Made by a program: the position numbers and the translations under genes | Assembly: GCA_009649675.1 (NCBI GenBank) | Contig: WJPL01000002.1 | Coordinates: 744,001 to 808,000, forward strand | Length of the DNA: 64,000 nucleotides | Direction: 5' to 3' | Source of the DNA: Alphaproteobacteria bacterium HT1-32 | GTDB lineage: Bacteria; Pseudomonadota; Alphaproteobacteria; Rhodospirillales; HT1-32 | Shown here: positions 18,216-26,865 of the stretch, in pieces | Numbering within the stretch: the first letter of the stretch is position 1 | How the letters are laid out: each line of letters begins with the position of its first letter | Notes under the pieces: model-generated | Database searches by the model: none | Seen by the model: the letters and a program-made list of their open reading frames with translations, nothing else | Told to the model about the DNA's origin: nothing

Positions 18216-19610
18216 ATGACATCCATCCAGAAATGTATCTCCCCGGTTGATGGCCGGGTCTATGTTGAACGTCCGCATGCGGACAATGCAGCCATTGAGC
18301 AGGCGATTGCCGGTGCGGCGAAAGCACAGGCAGCCTGGCGTCTGAAATCTGTCGCCGAACGTGCGGCAATCTGTGGTGCTGCCGTCGATGCCTTTGTCGG
18401 CCGGAAGTCTCAGATAGCGGAAGAAATCACCTGGCAGATGGGCCGGCCCATTTCGCAGGCTCCCGGCGAGGTTGGCGGCTTTGAGGAACGTGCACGCCAT
18501 ATGATCGCCATTGCCGATACCGCACTGGCAGATGTGCAACCTGCAGCAAAAGATGGCTTCAACCGGTTTATCCGGCGGGAAGCAGTCGGCGTGGTTTTCA
18601 CTGTGGCACCATGGAATTTCCCGTACCTGACAGCGGTCAACAGTGTCTGGCCAGCGGTGATGGCAGGCAATGCGGTGTTGCTCAAGCATTCTGCACAGAC
18701 ACCGCTTTGTGCTGAGCGGTTCGAGGAAGCCTTTGTCGAAGCAGGCGCGCCGGAAGGTCTGGTGCGCCATCTGCATCTGACTCACGACCAGACAGCTTCT
18801 GTCATGCGCTCTGCCGGCGTTGACTTCGTGGCCTTTACCGGTTCGGTGGATGGCGGACATGCCGTGCAGCATGCGGTGGCAGATCGTTTCATCGGCACGG
18901 GTCTGGAACTGGGGGGCAAGGATCCGGCTTATGTGCGGGCTGATGCGGATCTGGCGCAGGCCATTGATACGCTGGTTGACGGTGCGATGTTCAATACGGG
19001 CCAGTCCTGCTGCGGTATCGAGCGGATATATGTCCATCAGTCGGTTTTTGATGACTTCCTGTCAGGGGCAGCGGAGCTGATCCGGGGCTACAGGCTGGGG
19101 GATCCGACTGACAGCACGACCAATCTGGGACCAATGGTGCGGACCAGCGCCGCAGATTTCGTTCGCGGACAGGTGGCAGAGGCTGTCGCCGCCGGGGCTA
19201 CGGCACATGTTGATCCGAAGCTGTTCGCTGCCGATGCAGCAGGCACGCCCTATCTGGCACCGCAAATTCTGAGCGGGGTCGATCATTCCATGCGGGTGAT
19301 GACGGAAGAAAGCTTTGGCCCGGTCGTGGGTGTAATGCCGGTTGCGGATGACGCCGAAGCCATTCGACTGATGAATGACAGCGCCTTCGGTCTCACGGCC
19401 AGCGTTTTTACCAGAGATGAAGAGGCTGCGATCTTCATTGGAAATCAGGTGGAAACCGGAACTTTCTTCATGAACCGCTGCGACTACCTTGATCCGGCAC
19501 TGGCCTGGACAGGGGTAAAGAATTCCGGTCGTGGCTGTACGTTGTCATCGGTCGGGTATGAAAGCCTGACACGCCCGAAAAGCTACCATCTGAAACGTCT
19601 CGGTTCGTAA
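18216..19610 (+). CDS. NAD(P)-dependent aldehyde dehydrogenase
   Basis: 464-aa aldehyde dehydrogenase. The catalytic cysteine is in NTGQSCCGIERIYV, the glutamate in LELGGKDPAYV, and the Rossmann segment APWNFPYLTAVNSVWPA is intact. It is co-transcribed with the glutamine synthetase-like gene. By analogy with PuuC it probably oxidises a gamma-glutamylamino-aldehyde, though a free aldehyde substrate cannot be excluded. It ends 30 nt from the convergent sufU-like gene. Confidence 0.83.
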   Translation: MTSIQKCISPVDGRVYVERPHADNAAIEQAIAGAAKAQAAWRLKSVAERAAICGAAVDAFVGRKSQIAEEITWQMGRPISQAPGEVGGFEERARHMIAIADTALADVQPAAKDGFNRFIRREAVGVVFTVAPWNFPYLTAVNSVWPAVMAGNAVLLKHSAQTPLCAERFEEAFVEAGAPEGLVRHLHLTHDQTASVMRSAGVDFVAFTGSVDGGHAVQHAVADRFIGTGLELGGKDPAYVRADADLAQAIDTLVDGAMFNTGQSCCGIERIYVHQSVFDDFLSGAAELIRGYRLGDPTDSTTNLGPMVRTSAADFVRGQVAEAVAAGATAHVDPKLFAADAAGTPYLAPQILSGVDHSMRVMTEESFGPVVGVMPVADDAEAIRLMNDSAFGLTASVFTRDEEAAIFIGNQVETGTFFMNRCDYLDPALAWTGVKNSGRGCTLSSVGYESLTRPKSYHLKRLGS

Positions 19611-19640
19611 ATCCGGAGGATATTGAACCGGCGAGCCAGT

Positions 19641-20063
19641 TTACTCTTTCAGTTGCGACAGGGCGGCGTCCAGAGCATCAAAGGGCAGCAGGACACAATC
19701 CTGCCGGCTTTTGCGGCTATGGACAGGTGCAAATGCCGCCATCTCTGCCCATACCGGCGTAATGTCCTCGCCACGACGGACAATCGCTTCGATGTTCTGC
19801 CGGGCTGTCTGGAGGGCAGGGCGATCCAGACCGGCAGCATTTCCGGAGATCAGCGCTGCCGAGGCTTCACATAGCGCGCAGCCGCGGACCTTGTGCCGGA
19901 CGGCTGCAACCTGTGAGCCCTGCATGTCGATCTGCAGGGTAATCCTGTCGCCGCAGAGCGGATTGTCGATTGTGGCTTCTGCATCGGCCTTGTCCTGGAG
20001 GCCGGCCCCGGTTGCTGATCTCGCCAGTTCCATGACCGTGTCGTGGTAAATACTGTCGCTCAT
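19641..20063 (-). CDS. sufU: SufU-like zinc-dependent sulfurtransferase / scaffold-like protein
   Basis: 140-aa NifU-N fold protein. It has the SufU ligand set: C and D in NPLCGD, cysteines in GCALCEAS, and a C-terminal cysteine in RQDCVLLPF. In Bacillus this set binds zinc and accepts persulfide from SufS. It is encoded directly after sufS with a 4-nt ATGA overlap, a fixed partner arrangement. SufU-type proteins are typical of Firmicutes and Actinobacteria but also occur in some proteobacteria. No sufBCD genes are nearby. Confidence 0.85.
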   Translation of the reverse strand: MSDSIYHDTVMELARSATGAGLQDKADAEATIDNPLCGDRITLQIDMQGSQVAAVRHKVRGCALCEASAALISGNAAGLDRPALQTARQNIEAIVRRGEDITPVWAEMAAFAPVHSRKSRQDCVLLPFDALDAALSQLKE

Positions 20064-21271
20064 CCGAGTCTCCTGATCGCATCCGCCAGTCCGGCCAGAA
20101 AGGCATCAATGTCTTCGGTTGTGGCATAGGCACCGAGGCTGACCCGTGTCAGTGCAGCAAGGTCGAGGGCGTCCAGCAGCGGCTGGGCACAATGATGTCC
20201 TCCCCGGACCGCAACATGATGCAGATTGAGGATTTCACAGATGTCATGTGCGTGGATGGTCTTGTGTGAAAACGAGATGACGGGCGCGCGGGATTGCAGC
20301 CCCTGTGGTCCAGCAACTGTAATCCCCGGTATGTCGGAAAGACCGTTGAGAAGGCGTTCTGTCAGGCTGCGTTCCATCTGGTCGATGACATTCCAGTCCT
20401 GATGTCGCATCCAGTTGATGGCTGCATTCAGACCTGCTGCCTGTGTGATTGGCGGGGTGCCTGCCTCAAAACGGCCGGGTGGGCTGGCGTAGGTTGTTGT
20501 TTCCATCGTTACACGACGGATCATCTCACCGCCGCCAAGGAAGGGCGGCATCTGTTCCAGCCACTCACCCCGGCCCCAGAGGAACCCGATACCCGTCGGG
20601 CCATACATCTTGTGGCCAGACCCGGTATAGAAATCGACCCCGAGGCGCTGCACATCTACCGGGCCATGACCCATTACCTGTGCGCCGTCGAGCAGAACGG
20701 CTGCCCCCACAGATTTTGCTGCCGCGACCACCCGGTCGATATCCGTAATTGCGCCTGTAACGTTGGAGATATGAGTCACGGCAATCAGCCGGCAGCGTGG
20801 TGTCACCAGTTGTTCCAGCCGCGACAGGTCCAGAATACCCTGACTATCGACGGGAAGCACCTTCAGCACAATCCCGGCCCGGTCCCGCAGCATCTGCCAG
20901 GGAACGATATTCGCATGATGGTCCAGTTCCGAAATGATCACCTCATCGCCCGGCTGCATCAGGCTGCCAAAACTTTGGGCGACAAGATTTATGGCGGCGG
21001 TACAGCCACTGGTAAAAATGACCTCCCGGTCTGAAGGGGCGTTGATCCAGTTCGCCAGATTCGCACGGGCACCTTCATAGGCCGCCGTCGCACGTTCGGC
21101 GAGGTCGTAGACACTGCGATGAACATTGGCCCGTGATACCCGGTCATGACTTGAGATTGCATCAATCACAGCATCAGGCACCTGACTGGAAGATGCATGG
21201 TCGAGATAATGCAGCGGTCCCTGATCAAAGACGGGGAAGCTGGCGCGAATATTTCCTGAAACATCGGTCAT
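20060..21271 (-). CDS. sufS: Cysteine desulfurase, SufS (group II) type
   Basis: 403-aa PLP enzyme releasing sulfur from cysteine as persulfide. The PLP lysine is in TGSGHKMYGPTGIGFL, and the catalytic cysteine in RGGHHCAQP is in the short group II context. The ATG at 21271 gives MTDVSGNIRASFPVF; an ATG 12 codons upstream (21307) is possible. It overlaps sufU by 4 nt. The pair probably supplies sulfur for Fe-S clusters or thiolation independently of a complete suf operon. Confidence 0.88.
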   Translation of the reverse strand: MTDVSGNIRASFPVFDQGPLHYLDHASSSQVPDAVIDAISSHDRVSRANVHRSVYDLAERATAAYEGARANLANWINAPSDREVIFTSGCTAAINLVAQSFGSLMQPGDEVIISELDHHANIVPWQMLRDRAGIVLKVLPVDSQGILDLSRLEQLVTPRCRLIAVTHISNVTGAITDIDRVVAAAKSVGAAVLLDGAQVMGHGPVDVQRLGVDFYTGSGHKMYGPTGIGFLWGRGEWLEQMPPFLGGGEMIRRVTMETTTYASPPGRFEAGTPPITQAAGLNAAINWMRHQDWNVIDQMERSLTERLLNGLSDIPGITVAGPQGLQSRAPVISFSHKTIHAHDICEILNLHHVAVRGGHHCAQPLLDALDLAALTRVSLGAYATTEDIDAFLAGLADAIRRLG

Positions 21272-21369
21272 GAGATCATAACTGCGCGATGGCGGGGCAC
21301 AGTTCAAGGGCTTCTAAATTCTGGCTATACAGTCTATGCCTGACGGGGTGGGAAACCGGAGGGTTCAGA

Positions 21370-22338
21370 ATGCTATGTCGTTGGTTGATTGCGACCCTGA
21401 TTGTCTGCGGCTGGCTGATGCCGGCCACCTTGTCCGCAGCCAATGTCAGTCGCATTGGTATCAAGGGAGCGGATGACCGGGTCGTCATGGACAGCCGGGA
21501 ATATCCGTGGAGTGCAGTAGGCCGGGTCAATGTCATCACCGGTCTTCGCACACGAGGGCATTGTACAGGAACCCTGATCGGCGAAGCTCTCGTGCTGACC
21601 GCAGCGCATTGTCTTTATAATCGTCTGACACAGGATTATGTCCGTGCCGGGTCGGTGACTTTCGTTGCGGGTTATATGCGTGGTGAGTGGCTGACGGATG
21701 CCAAGGCCCGCGAAATCATTCTGCCGACCGGGTTTGATCCGCGGGTACCACCGGATGCGAACAACAATGCCAATGACTGGGCATTACTGAAACTGGACCG
21801 TGATATCGGGCGTGAGGTTGGTCATATCGGCATTTCTCCGCTGGGACCGGAGAACTTCAAACGGCTGGTTGATCGCAGCACCGTATTCCTGCAGGCCGGC
21901 TATAGCGGTGATGCGCCGCATGTCCTCAGTGCGCATATCAATTGTCAGGTTGATGGTTTCTTTAAAGGTCAGCCGGTGCTCGGTCATAAATGCGATATTG
22001 TGCAGGGGGATTCCGGATCACCCCTGCTGGTCTGGCGTGATGGCGGTTTTCGGGTGCTTGGGGTCAACATCACGATCTCCCGAGGTTACAACAAGGCATT
22101 GTCTACCGTTGTCATGTTCAATCAGGCCCTGCGTGCAGGGGGGCTGACATCACCGGGGATTCCGCGCGGCATGCGCCCGCCACGGCGGACAGTGTTCGAG
22201 ATCCTGAAACAGAAATTTCCGGAGGCAGACAATCTGCCGACGGCGATGGAAATCTGGGCCGGCAAAGGTGGACCAGCCGTGCCGGATGAACTCGATATCC
22301 CCTATCTCGGGCGGGCCATGGAAGACCTGAGGAAATAG
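21370..22338 (+). CDS. Secreted trypsin-like serine protease
   Basis: 322-aa exported protease (S1 family). The signal peptide is residues 1-24 (LIATLIVCGWLMPATLSAA). The catalytic triad is visible: H80 in LTAAHC, Asp in NDWALLKL, Ser in QGDSGSPLLVW. Cysteine pairs around the active site suggest disulfides and a periplasmic or extracellular location. A ~70-residue C-terminal extension beyond the protease domain has no recognisable motif. I start at 21370, where the signal peptide begins; the 27 codons upstream are hydrophilic and unlikely. Confidence 0.88.
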   Translation: MLCRWLIATLIVCGWLMPATLSAANVSRIGIKGADDRVVMDSREYPWSAVGRVNVITGLRTRGHCTGTLIGEALVLTAAHCLYNRLTQDYVRAGSVTFVAGYMRGEWLTDAKAREIILPTGFDPRVPPDANNNANDWALLKLDRDIGREVGHIGISPLGPENFKRLVDRSTVFLQAGYSGDAPHVLSAHINCQVDGFFKGQPVLGHKCDIVQGDSGSPLLVWRDGGFRVLGVNITISRGYNKALSTVVMFNQALRAGGLTSPGIPRGMRPPRRTVFEILKQKFPEADNLPTAMEIWAGKGGPAVPDELDIPYLGRAMEDLRK

Positions 22339-22386
22339 GGGCTGACAGATTCCGGTATAGCCGGGTCGGACGGGACGGCCAGAAAC

Positions 22387-23730
22387 TCAGGTCGAGGGCG
22401 TTGCCGCCGGAGGTGCGATAGAGTTGAGCAGGCGCGGATAGGACAGATGCAGCGTCAGTCCCCGCAACAGATTAAGCAGCAGGATAGCCGGCCACATGGC
22501 GTCGGGGCCAAAGAAATGGGTGCCGGCGAACAGGGCGATAAGAAAAACGACAAGGCAGAAGGCCGAGGTGTTCCGCAACGGAAGTGTCTCGGTCGCGCCA
22601 AGGAAAACGCCGTCATAGAGAAATGCCCAGGTTGAGATTGTGGTCAGCAGGGCAAGCCATGGCAGATAATGCTTCGCCAGTTCACGGACTTCCGGCAGAC
22701 CGGTCATCAGGTCGATCATAAGTCCGCCAAACAGCATGAAAACAGCGCCGATCAGCAGGCCGAAAATTATCGACCAGTGCCCGGCGGCGCGGACAGCATC
22801 GTCAAACCGTTGACGGTCACCGGCGCCATAGGCTGCTCCGGCAACGGCCTGTGCCGCATTTGCAAATCCGTCAAGTGCATAGGCCATGATCTGCATGAAG
22901 GTCATCAGCACAGCGTTGGCCGCCAGAATGACGGTTCCCATCTGGGCGCTGACTGATGTGAAGACAGCCCAGCATGAGACCAGGCATAAGGTGCGAATAA
23001 ACAGATCGCTGTTTGTGCTGAAAAGCCTGCGGTGTTTTGCAGCATTGAAAAGAGCGGGGAAGCTCCATTTTCCGGGATACTGTTGCAGACCGCGGGCAAC
23101 GAAGAACCAGCCGATCAGAGCGGCAATATAGCTGGCGGTAACTGTCGCCCAGGCAACCCCGGCAACGCCCCATTCAAACTGGACCACGAACAACAGGTCG
23201 AGGCCGATATTCAGAATATTCAGCGCCAGCGTGATGATCAGATTGGCGCGGGCATTCTGCATCCCGAGCAGCCAGCCAAAGAAGACATAGTTGGCGAGGG
23301 CGGCCGGCGTACTCCATATCCGTATGCTGAAATAGACATCGGCCAGTTGGCTGACATCCTCTGCGGCCCCGATAAGGGGAAGTGCAAAGGCAAGGATCGG
23401 GCGCTGAAGCAAGATCATCGCCAGCGATATGCCGGCGGCAATCAGTAGGGCCCGGCCCAGCACGGCACGCAGTTCATCCCCGTCGGATTTACCGAATGCC
23501 TGAGCCGAAAACCCGCCGGTTGCCATCTTCAGGAACCCGAAAGCCCAGAAGACATAGGAGAACAGCATCGCCCCCACGGCGACCGCGCCAAGATGCTTCG
23601 GGTCGGGCAAATGCCCGACCACGGCTGTGTCGACGGCCCCGAGCAGGGGTTCCGACACGCTGGCAAGCATCATCGGCAGGGCGATAACCCAGATTTTCCG
23701 ATAAAGACTTTTGTCAGCGAGCCGGATCAT
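22387..23730 (-). CDS. MATE-family multidrug/metabolite exporter (DinF-like)
   Basis: 447-aa inner-membrane protein with about twelve hydrophobic segments in two related halves. MATE hallmarks are the N-terminal IALPMMLASVSEPLLGAVDTAVVGHL segment and the equivalent helix in the second half (ANAVLMTFMQIMAYALDGFANAAQAVAGAAYG). The DTAVVGHLPDP pattern fits the DinF/NorM group using Na+ or H+. It lies 40 nt downstream of the DapA-like gene on the same strand, so the two may form an operon. Substrate unknown. The ATG at 23730 is preferred over a TTG at 23745. Confidence 0.88.
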   Translation of the reverse strand: MIRLADKSLYRKIWVIALPMMLASVSEPLLGAVDTAVVGHLPDPKHLGAVAVGAMLFSYVFWAFGFLKMATGGFSAQAFGKSDGDELRAVLGRALLIAAGISLAMILLQRPILAFALPLIGAAEDVSQLADVYFSIRIWSTPAALANYVFFGWLLGMQNARANLIITLALNILNIGLDLLFVVQFEWGVAGVAWATVTASYIAALIGWFFVARGLQQYPGKWSFPALFNAAKHRRLFSTNSDLFIRTLCLVSCWAVFTSVSAQMGTVILAANAVLMTFMQIMAYALDGFANAAQAVAGAAYGAGDRQRFDDAVRAAGHWSIIFGLLIGAVFMLFGGLMIDLMTGLPEVRELAKHYLPWLALLTTISTWAFLYDGVFLGATETLPLRNTSAFCLVVFLIALFAGTHFFGPDAMWPAILLLNLLRGLTLHLSYPRLLNSIAPPAATPST

Positions 23731-23770
23731 GGCAACCCGATACAATGCTGAACAGAGCCGTTCAGGGCCC

Positions 23771-24691
23771 TCACGCGGCTTTCAGATAGCTCGACAGATG
23801 TCCGAGTGCCTGAAGCTGCCCGATCAGGTCAGCCTTCGCAGCAGCCGACATCGGCTCCAGTGGCGGGGAAAGGCGTTCCCATTCGGCATCGCCAGAAACA
23901 TGGGCTTTAACCGCTTTCTGACCGGCAAAGGTCGGGAAGTTCTGGAAGACCTTGCGAACGGCGGTGACAGCAGCCTGATAATCTTCAGCCGCATCAGTTT
24001 CCCAGTTGGCATATACCTTCTGGCAGATCGATGAAGAGATATTGGTGGAGGCCGAAATTGTACCGGCACCACCTGCCCGGAGCGTGTCGAGAAGGAAGGT
24101 TTCATTGCCACAGAAAGCACCAAAACCGGGAATTTCCTGGAGCGTTTCAGCCGTATAAGCCCAGACACCCGAGCTGTCTTTCATGCCGGCGACCAGATCG
24201 CCGTATTCTTTCTTCAGGCGCACGGTCAGTGAAACCGGGATGGGCGTCGCTGACATCTGCGGGAAGTGATAGAGATAAAGCCGCATGCGATCATCGCCGA
24301 CGCGCTGAATCACCTCGGAGAAGAAGGCAAACAGGCCGTCTTCGCTGGGGTTTTTATAGTAGAACGGCGGCAGCATGAGCTGTCCGCCGGCATTGGCGTC
24401 GATGGAGGCCTTGGTCAGTCTGACAGATTCTGCGATGGAGCAGGCGCCGGTTCCGAAGATGGCCGTACCTTTTGGCAGGTCGGAGTCTCCGAAGGCTGCA
24501 ATCATTTCCAGTCGTTTTTCGAGGCTGATCGAATTCGCTTCGCTGGTTGTGCCAAGCGGCGCCAGACCATTACAGCCGTTCTCCAGCAGCCAGTGGCAAT
24601 GTGCCAGCCAGCGGTCAATATCGGGCTCATAATCTTTGGTGAATGGTGTGGCGACAGCAGCATAGACGCCGCGAAGTGCAGTGTTTGTCAT
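23771..24691 (-). CDS. Dihydrodipicolinate synthase/N-acetylneuraminate lyase family aldolase
   Basis: 306-aa DapA-superfamily TIM-barrel lyase that forms a Schiff base with a 2-keto acid such as pyruvate. The Schiff-base lysine is in VAGMKDSSGVW, the proton-shuttling tyrosine in LYLYHFPQMS (in place of YNxP), and the carboxylate-binding loop is LGTTSEANSIS. The altered YHFPQ motif and the lack of lysine-pathway neighbours suggest a catabolic aldolase, not DapA itself. It precedes the MATE exporter in the same orientation. Confidence 0.82.
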   Translation of the reverse strand: MTNTALRGVYAAVATPFTKDYEPDIDRWLAHCHWLLENGCNGLAPLGTTSEANSISLEKRLEMIAAFGDSDLPKGTAIFGTGACSIAESVRLTKASIDANAGGQLMLPPFYYKNPSEDGLFAFFSEVIQRVGDDRMRLYLYHFPQMSATPIPVSLTVRLKKEYGDLVAGMKDSSGVWAYTAETLQEIPGFGAFCGNETFLLDTLRAGGAGTISASTNISSSICQKVYANWETDAAEDYQAAVTAVRKVFQNFPTFAGQKAVKAHVSGDAEWERLSPPLEPMSAAAKADLIGQLQALGHLSSYLKAA

Positions 24692-24870
24692 AGGACATTC
24701 CTCGAAAAAAAGGGCAGGCTGATTTGTTTGCGGACTATAGCGTTTGTCATACGCCTGCTACAATTCAATTGGCAAACTTTTGTGCTGTTTCCTGTGGGCA
24801 GTTTTCAGTTCCGGCCCTGAGAACTACCTGATGTGATATCCAGTTGTCTGAAGTGGTGCTGGCGGCTGAA

Positions 24871-25178
24871 ACTTATCCTCTCACAGGAAAGAATGGGATT
24901 GTTACCGGTGCCGGAAATGGTATCGGCAAAGCCCTTGCGCCGGGTCTCTCATCGGCAGGGGGGGGCAGGTGATCCTCGCCCGCCTGAATAATGACACCGA
25001 CGACAGAGGCTACAGGTTCAGCCCCGGTGATGATTGCGCGCTATCTGGAAAATGTACCGATGGTACGGACTGGTGAACCGGCAGAGCTTGTCGGACCTCT
25101 GTTGTTTCTGTTGTCTGATGCGCCAAGTTATGTGACCGGGTCATGCTGTCGGTGGACGACGGCTATCTGACATTCTAA
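24871..25178 (+). pseudogene. Remnant of a short-chain dehydrogenase/reductase gene
   Basis: Pieces of an SDR gene are readable in shifting frames with no start codon. First comes the N-terminal nucleotide-binding part, LTGKNGIVTGAGNGIGKAL, ending in a stop at about 24970. A frame-shifted continuation QVILARLNND follows. After a large internal gap comes the C-terminal part, MVRTGEPAELVGPLLFLLSD..YVTG, and after another shift VDDGYLTF and a stop at 25178. The catalytic Ser-Tyr-Lys region is deleted. Internal deletion plus at least two frameshifts make function impossible, so this is a decaying gene. Confidence 0.82.
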
Positions 25179-25209
25179 AACGCCTCATCAAATTCACAGA
25201 GGCGACAAC

Positions 25210-25653
25210 ATGACCAATCAGGCGATTCAGGAAGAAGAACTCAGCGGCTTTAACATAACTGTCGGTTATGAACTGACGGAATGGTCTGAAGGCCATGCTG
25301 TACTGGAGCTTGATCTGGAGCCCCGCCACCTTAACCGGACAGGTGTTTTGCATGGCGGTGTCATTGCAACGATGCTTGATGCTGTCTGCGGTTATGCCGG
25401 TCAGTATTGCAGCGAACCGGGCAATATCCGCTATGCAGTCACCCTGTCACTGACGACCAATTTTCTTGGTCAGGCAAAAACGGGTCGGGTGCGTTGCGTC
25501 GCCCGGCGGACTGGTGGCGGTCGGAAAATTTATTTCTGTGCCGGGGAAATGTTCAACGCGAAGGGCGATCTGATCGCGACAGGCGAGGGGGTTTATCGCC
25601 TGCGCACCGGCTCCGAGGATCTGAAGGGTGTACCTCGCGACGCGCCGATCTGA
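25210..25653 (+). CDS. PaaI-family hotdog thioesterase
   Basis: 147-aa single hotdog domain. The family motif NRTGVLHGGVIATMLDAVCGYA includes the HGG loop that binds the acyl-CoA thioester. It probably hydrolyses aromatic or other acyl-CoA esters; substrate unknown. It sits just downstream of the SDR remnant on the same strand, so the two may once have formed a fatty-acyl or aromatic catabolism unit, and it converges on the aminotransferase gene. Confidence 0.83.
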   Translation: MTNQAIQEEELSGFNITVGYELTEWSEGHAVLELDLEPRHLNRTGVLHGGVIATMLDAVCGYAGQYCSEPGNIRYAVTLSLTTNFLGQAKTGRVRCVARRTGGGRKIYFCAGEMFNAKGDLIATGEGVYRLRTGSEDLKGVPRDAPI

Positions 25654-25664
25654 TTCGGGAAACG

Positions 25665-26846
25665 TCAGATAACCCCGGCAATCCGTGTCAGGGCAGATTC
25701 TGTTTTTGCCAGATCCTGTACCAGCGCCAGCCGGATATATTCTGCACCTGGATTGCCAAATGCATCGTCGCGGGACAGATAGCTGCCGGGCAGGGCCTTA
25801 ACACCCTGTTCGGCCCACAGACGCCGGGCTGTGGCAATGCCGTCTCCGACATCCAGCCACAGGAAAAATCCGCCGGGAGGTGTGTAATAACCGGGTTTTT
25901 GCCCGAGTATCCGGTCTGCGGCCGCGAATTTCTGGCGATAGAGGTTGCGGCTTGCCTCGACATGACTGTCATCGTTCCACAGCGTTGCCGAAGCATGCTG
26001 GATCGGCAGTGGCTGGATAGCCGAAGCATAATCCCGGAAGGCTCCGAACTTTGCCAGAATATCCGGATCTCCTGCCACGAAACCGGAACGAAGCCCCGGT
26101 GCGCTTGAGCGTTTGGACAGGGAATGGAAGACAAGCAGATTACGCATGTCACCCCCCATGGCGGCACAGACTTCCAGTCCTCCGGTCGGGGGCAGGCTGG
26201 TATAGATTTCCGCATAACATTCATCGAGCAGCAGGACGAAGTCATATTGCCGGGCCAGTTCGATCATGCGCCGTAGCAGGTCTTTTGATGCAAAGACGCC
26301 CTGAGGGTTTGCCGGTGAACAGAGAAAAAAGGCACTGGTCCGTGCCAGCAGCTGTTCATCCAGTTTTCCCGGATCGGGCAGAAAACCGGTATCAGCACGG
26401 GCGGAGACAAAGACAGGCTCAGCGCCTGCGGCAAGCGCGGCCCCGGCATAGGCATGATAGAACGGGTTTGGAATCAGGACGGCTGGCTGTTTACCCGCCT
26501 TTTCTGGCGGGGTGATCAGATTGACGATCAGGAAAAGCCCCTCGCGGGTTCCTGTAAGGGGAACAATGTGGCGTGCCGGTTCGATCATTCCCTGTGGCAA
26601 ATCATAGCGCCGGGTCAGGTAGCCGGCGATTGACTGCAACAGCGGCAGCGTCCCCCGGCGCGGCGCATACTTGCCCCAGAGATTGCGGGCATCATGGATG
26701 TCGCGGGCAATCCAGTCAGGGTAGGGATGCTGTGGCTCCCCGATCGTCATGTCGGCAGGGTCCATCGGAGGCGTAACACCCGCCAGCAGACTGCCAAGGC
26801 GCTCAAAAGGGCTGTTCGGCAAGTCAGCCAGACGGGTGTTCAGCAT
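25665..26846 (-). CDS. Class I/II PLP aminotransferase, DapC-like
   Basis: 393-aa fold-type I aminotransferase. The N-terminal NSPFERLGSLLAGVTPP and the TIGEPQHPYPDW segment match the succinyl-diaminopimelate aminotransferase (DapC) subgroup. The PLP lysine is in FHSLSKRSSAPGLRSGF and the cofactor Asp in LLLDECYAEIY. DapC acts in lysine/diaminopimelate synthesis, but the upstream co-oriented gene (19 nt gap) is a D-aminoacylase, so a role in amino-acid catabolism is also possible. The ATG at 26846 is chosen; upstream in-frame codons belong to the D-aminoacylase antisense region. Confidence 0.82.
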   Translation of the reverse strand: MLNTRLADLPNSPFERLGSLLAGVTPPMDPADMTIGEPQHPYPDWIARDIHDARNLWGKYAPRRGTLPLLQSIAGYLTRRYDLPQGMIEPARHIVPLTGTREGLFLIVNLITPPEKAGKQPAVLIPNPFYHAYAGAALAAGAEPVFVSARADTGFLPDPGKLDEQLLARTSAFFLCSPANPQGVFASKDLLRRMIELARQYDFVLLLDECYAEIYTSLPPTGGLEVCAAMGGDMRNLLVFHSLSKRSSAPGLRSGFVAGDPDILAKFGAFRDYASAIQPLPIQHASATLWNDDSHVEASRNLYRQKFAAADRILGQKPGYYTPPGGFFLWLDVGDGIATARRLWAEQGVKALPGSYLSRDDAFGNPGAEYIRLALVQDLAKTESALTRIAGVI

Positions 26847-26865
26847 CTGATCAATCCTTATAGGG

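Noticed and set aside
22870-23450. Several 60-140 codon open frames opposite the MATE gene
   Set aside because: They have no family resemblance or ribosome sites and mirror the codon pattern of the MATE gene on the other strand.
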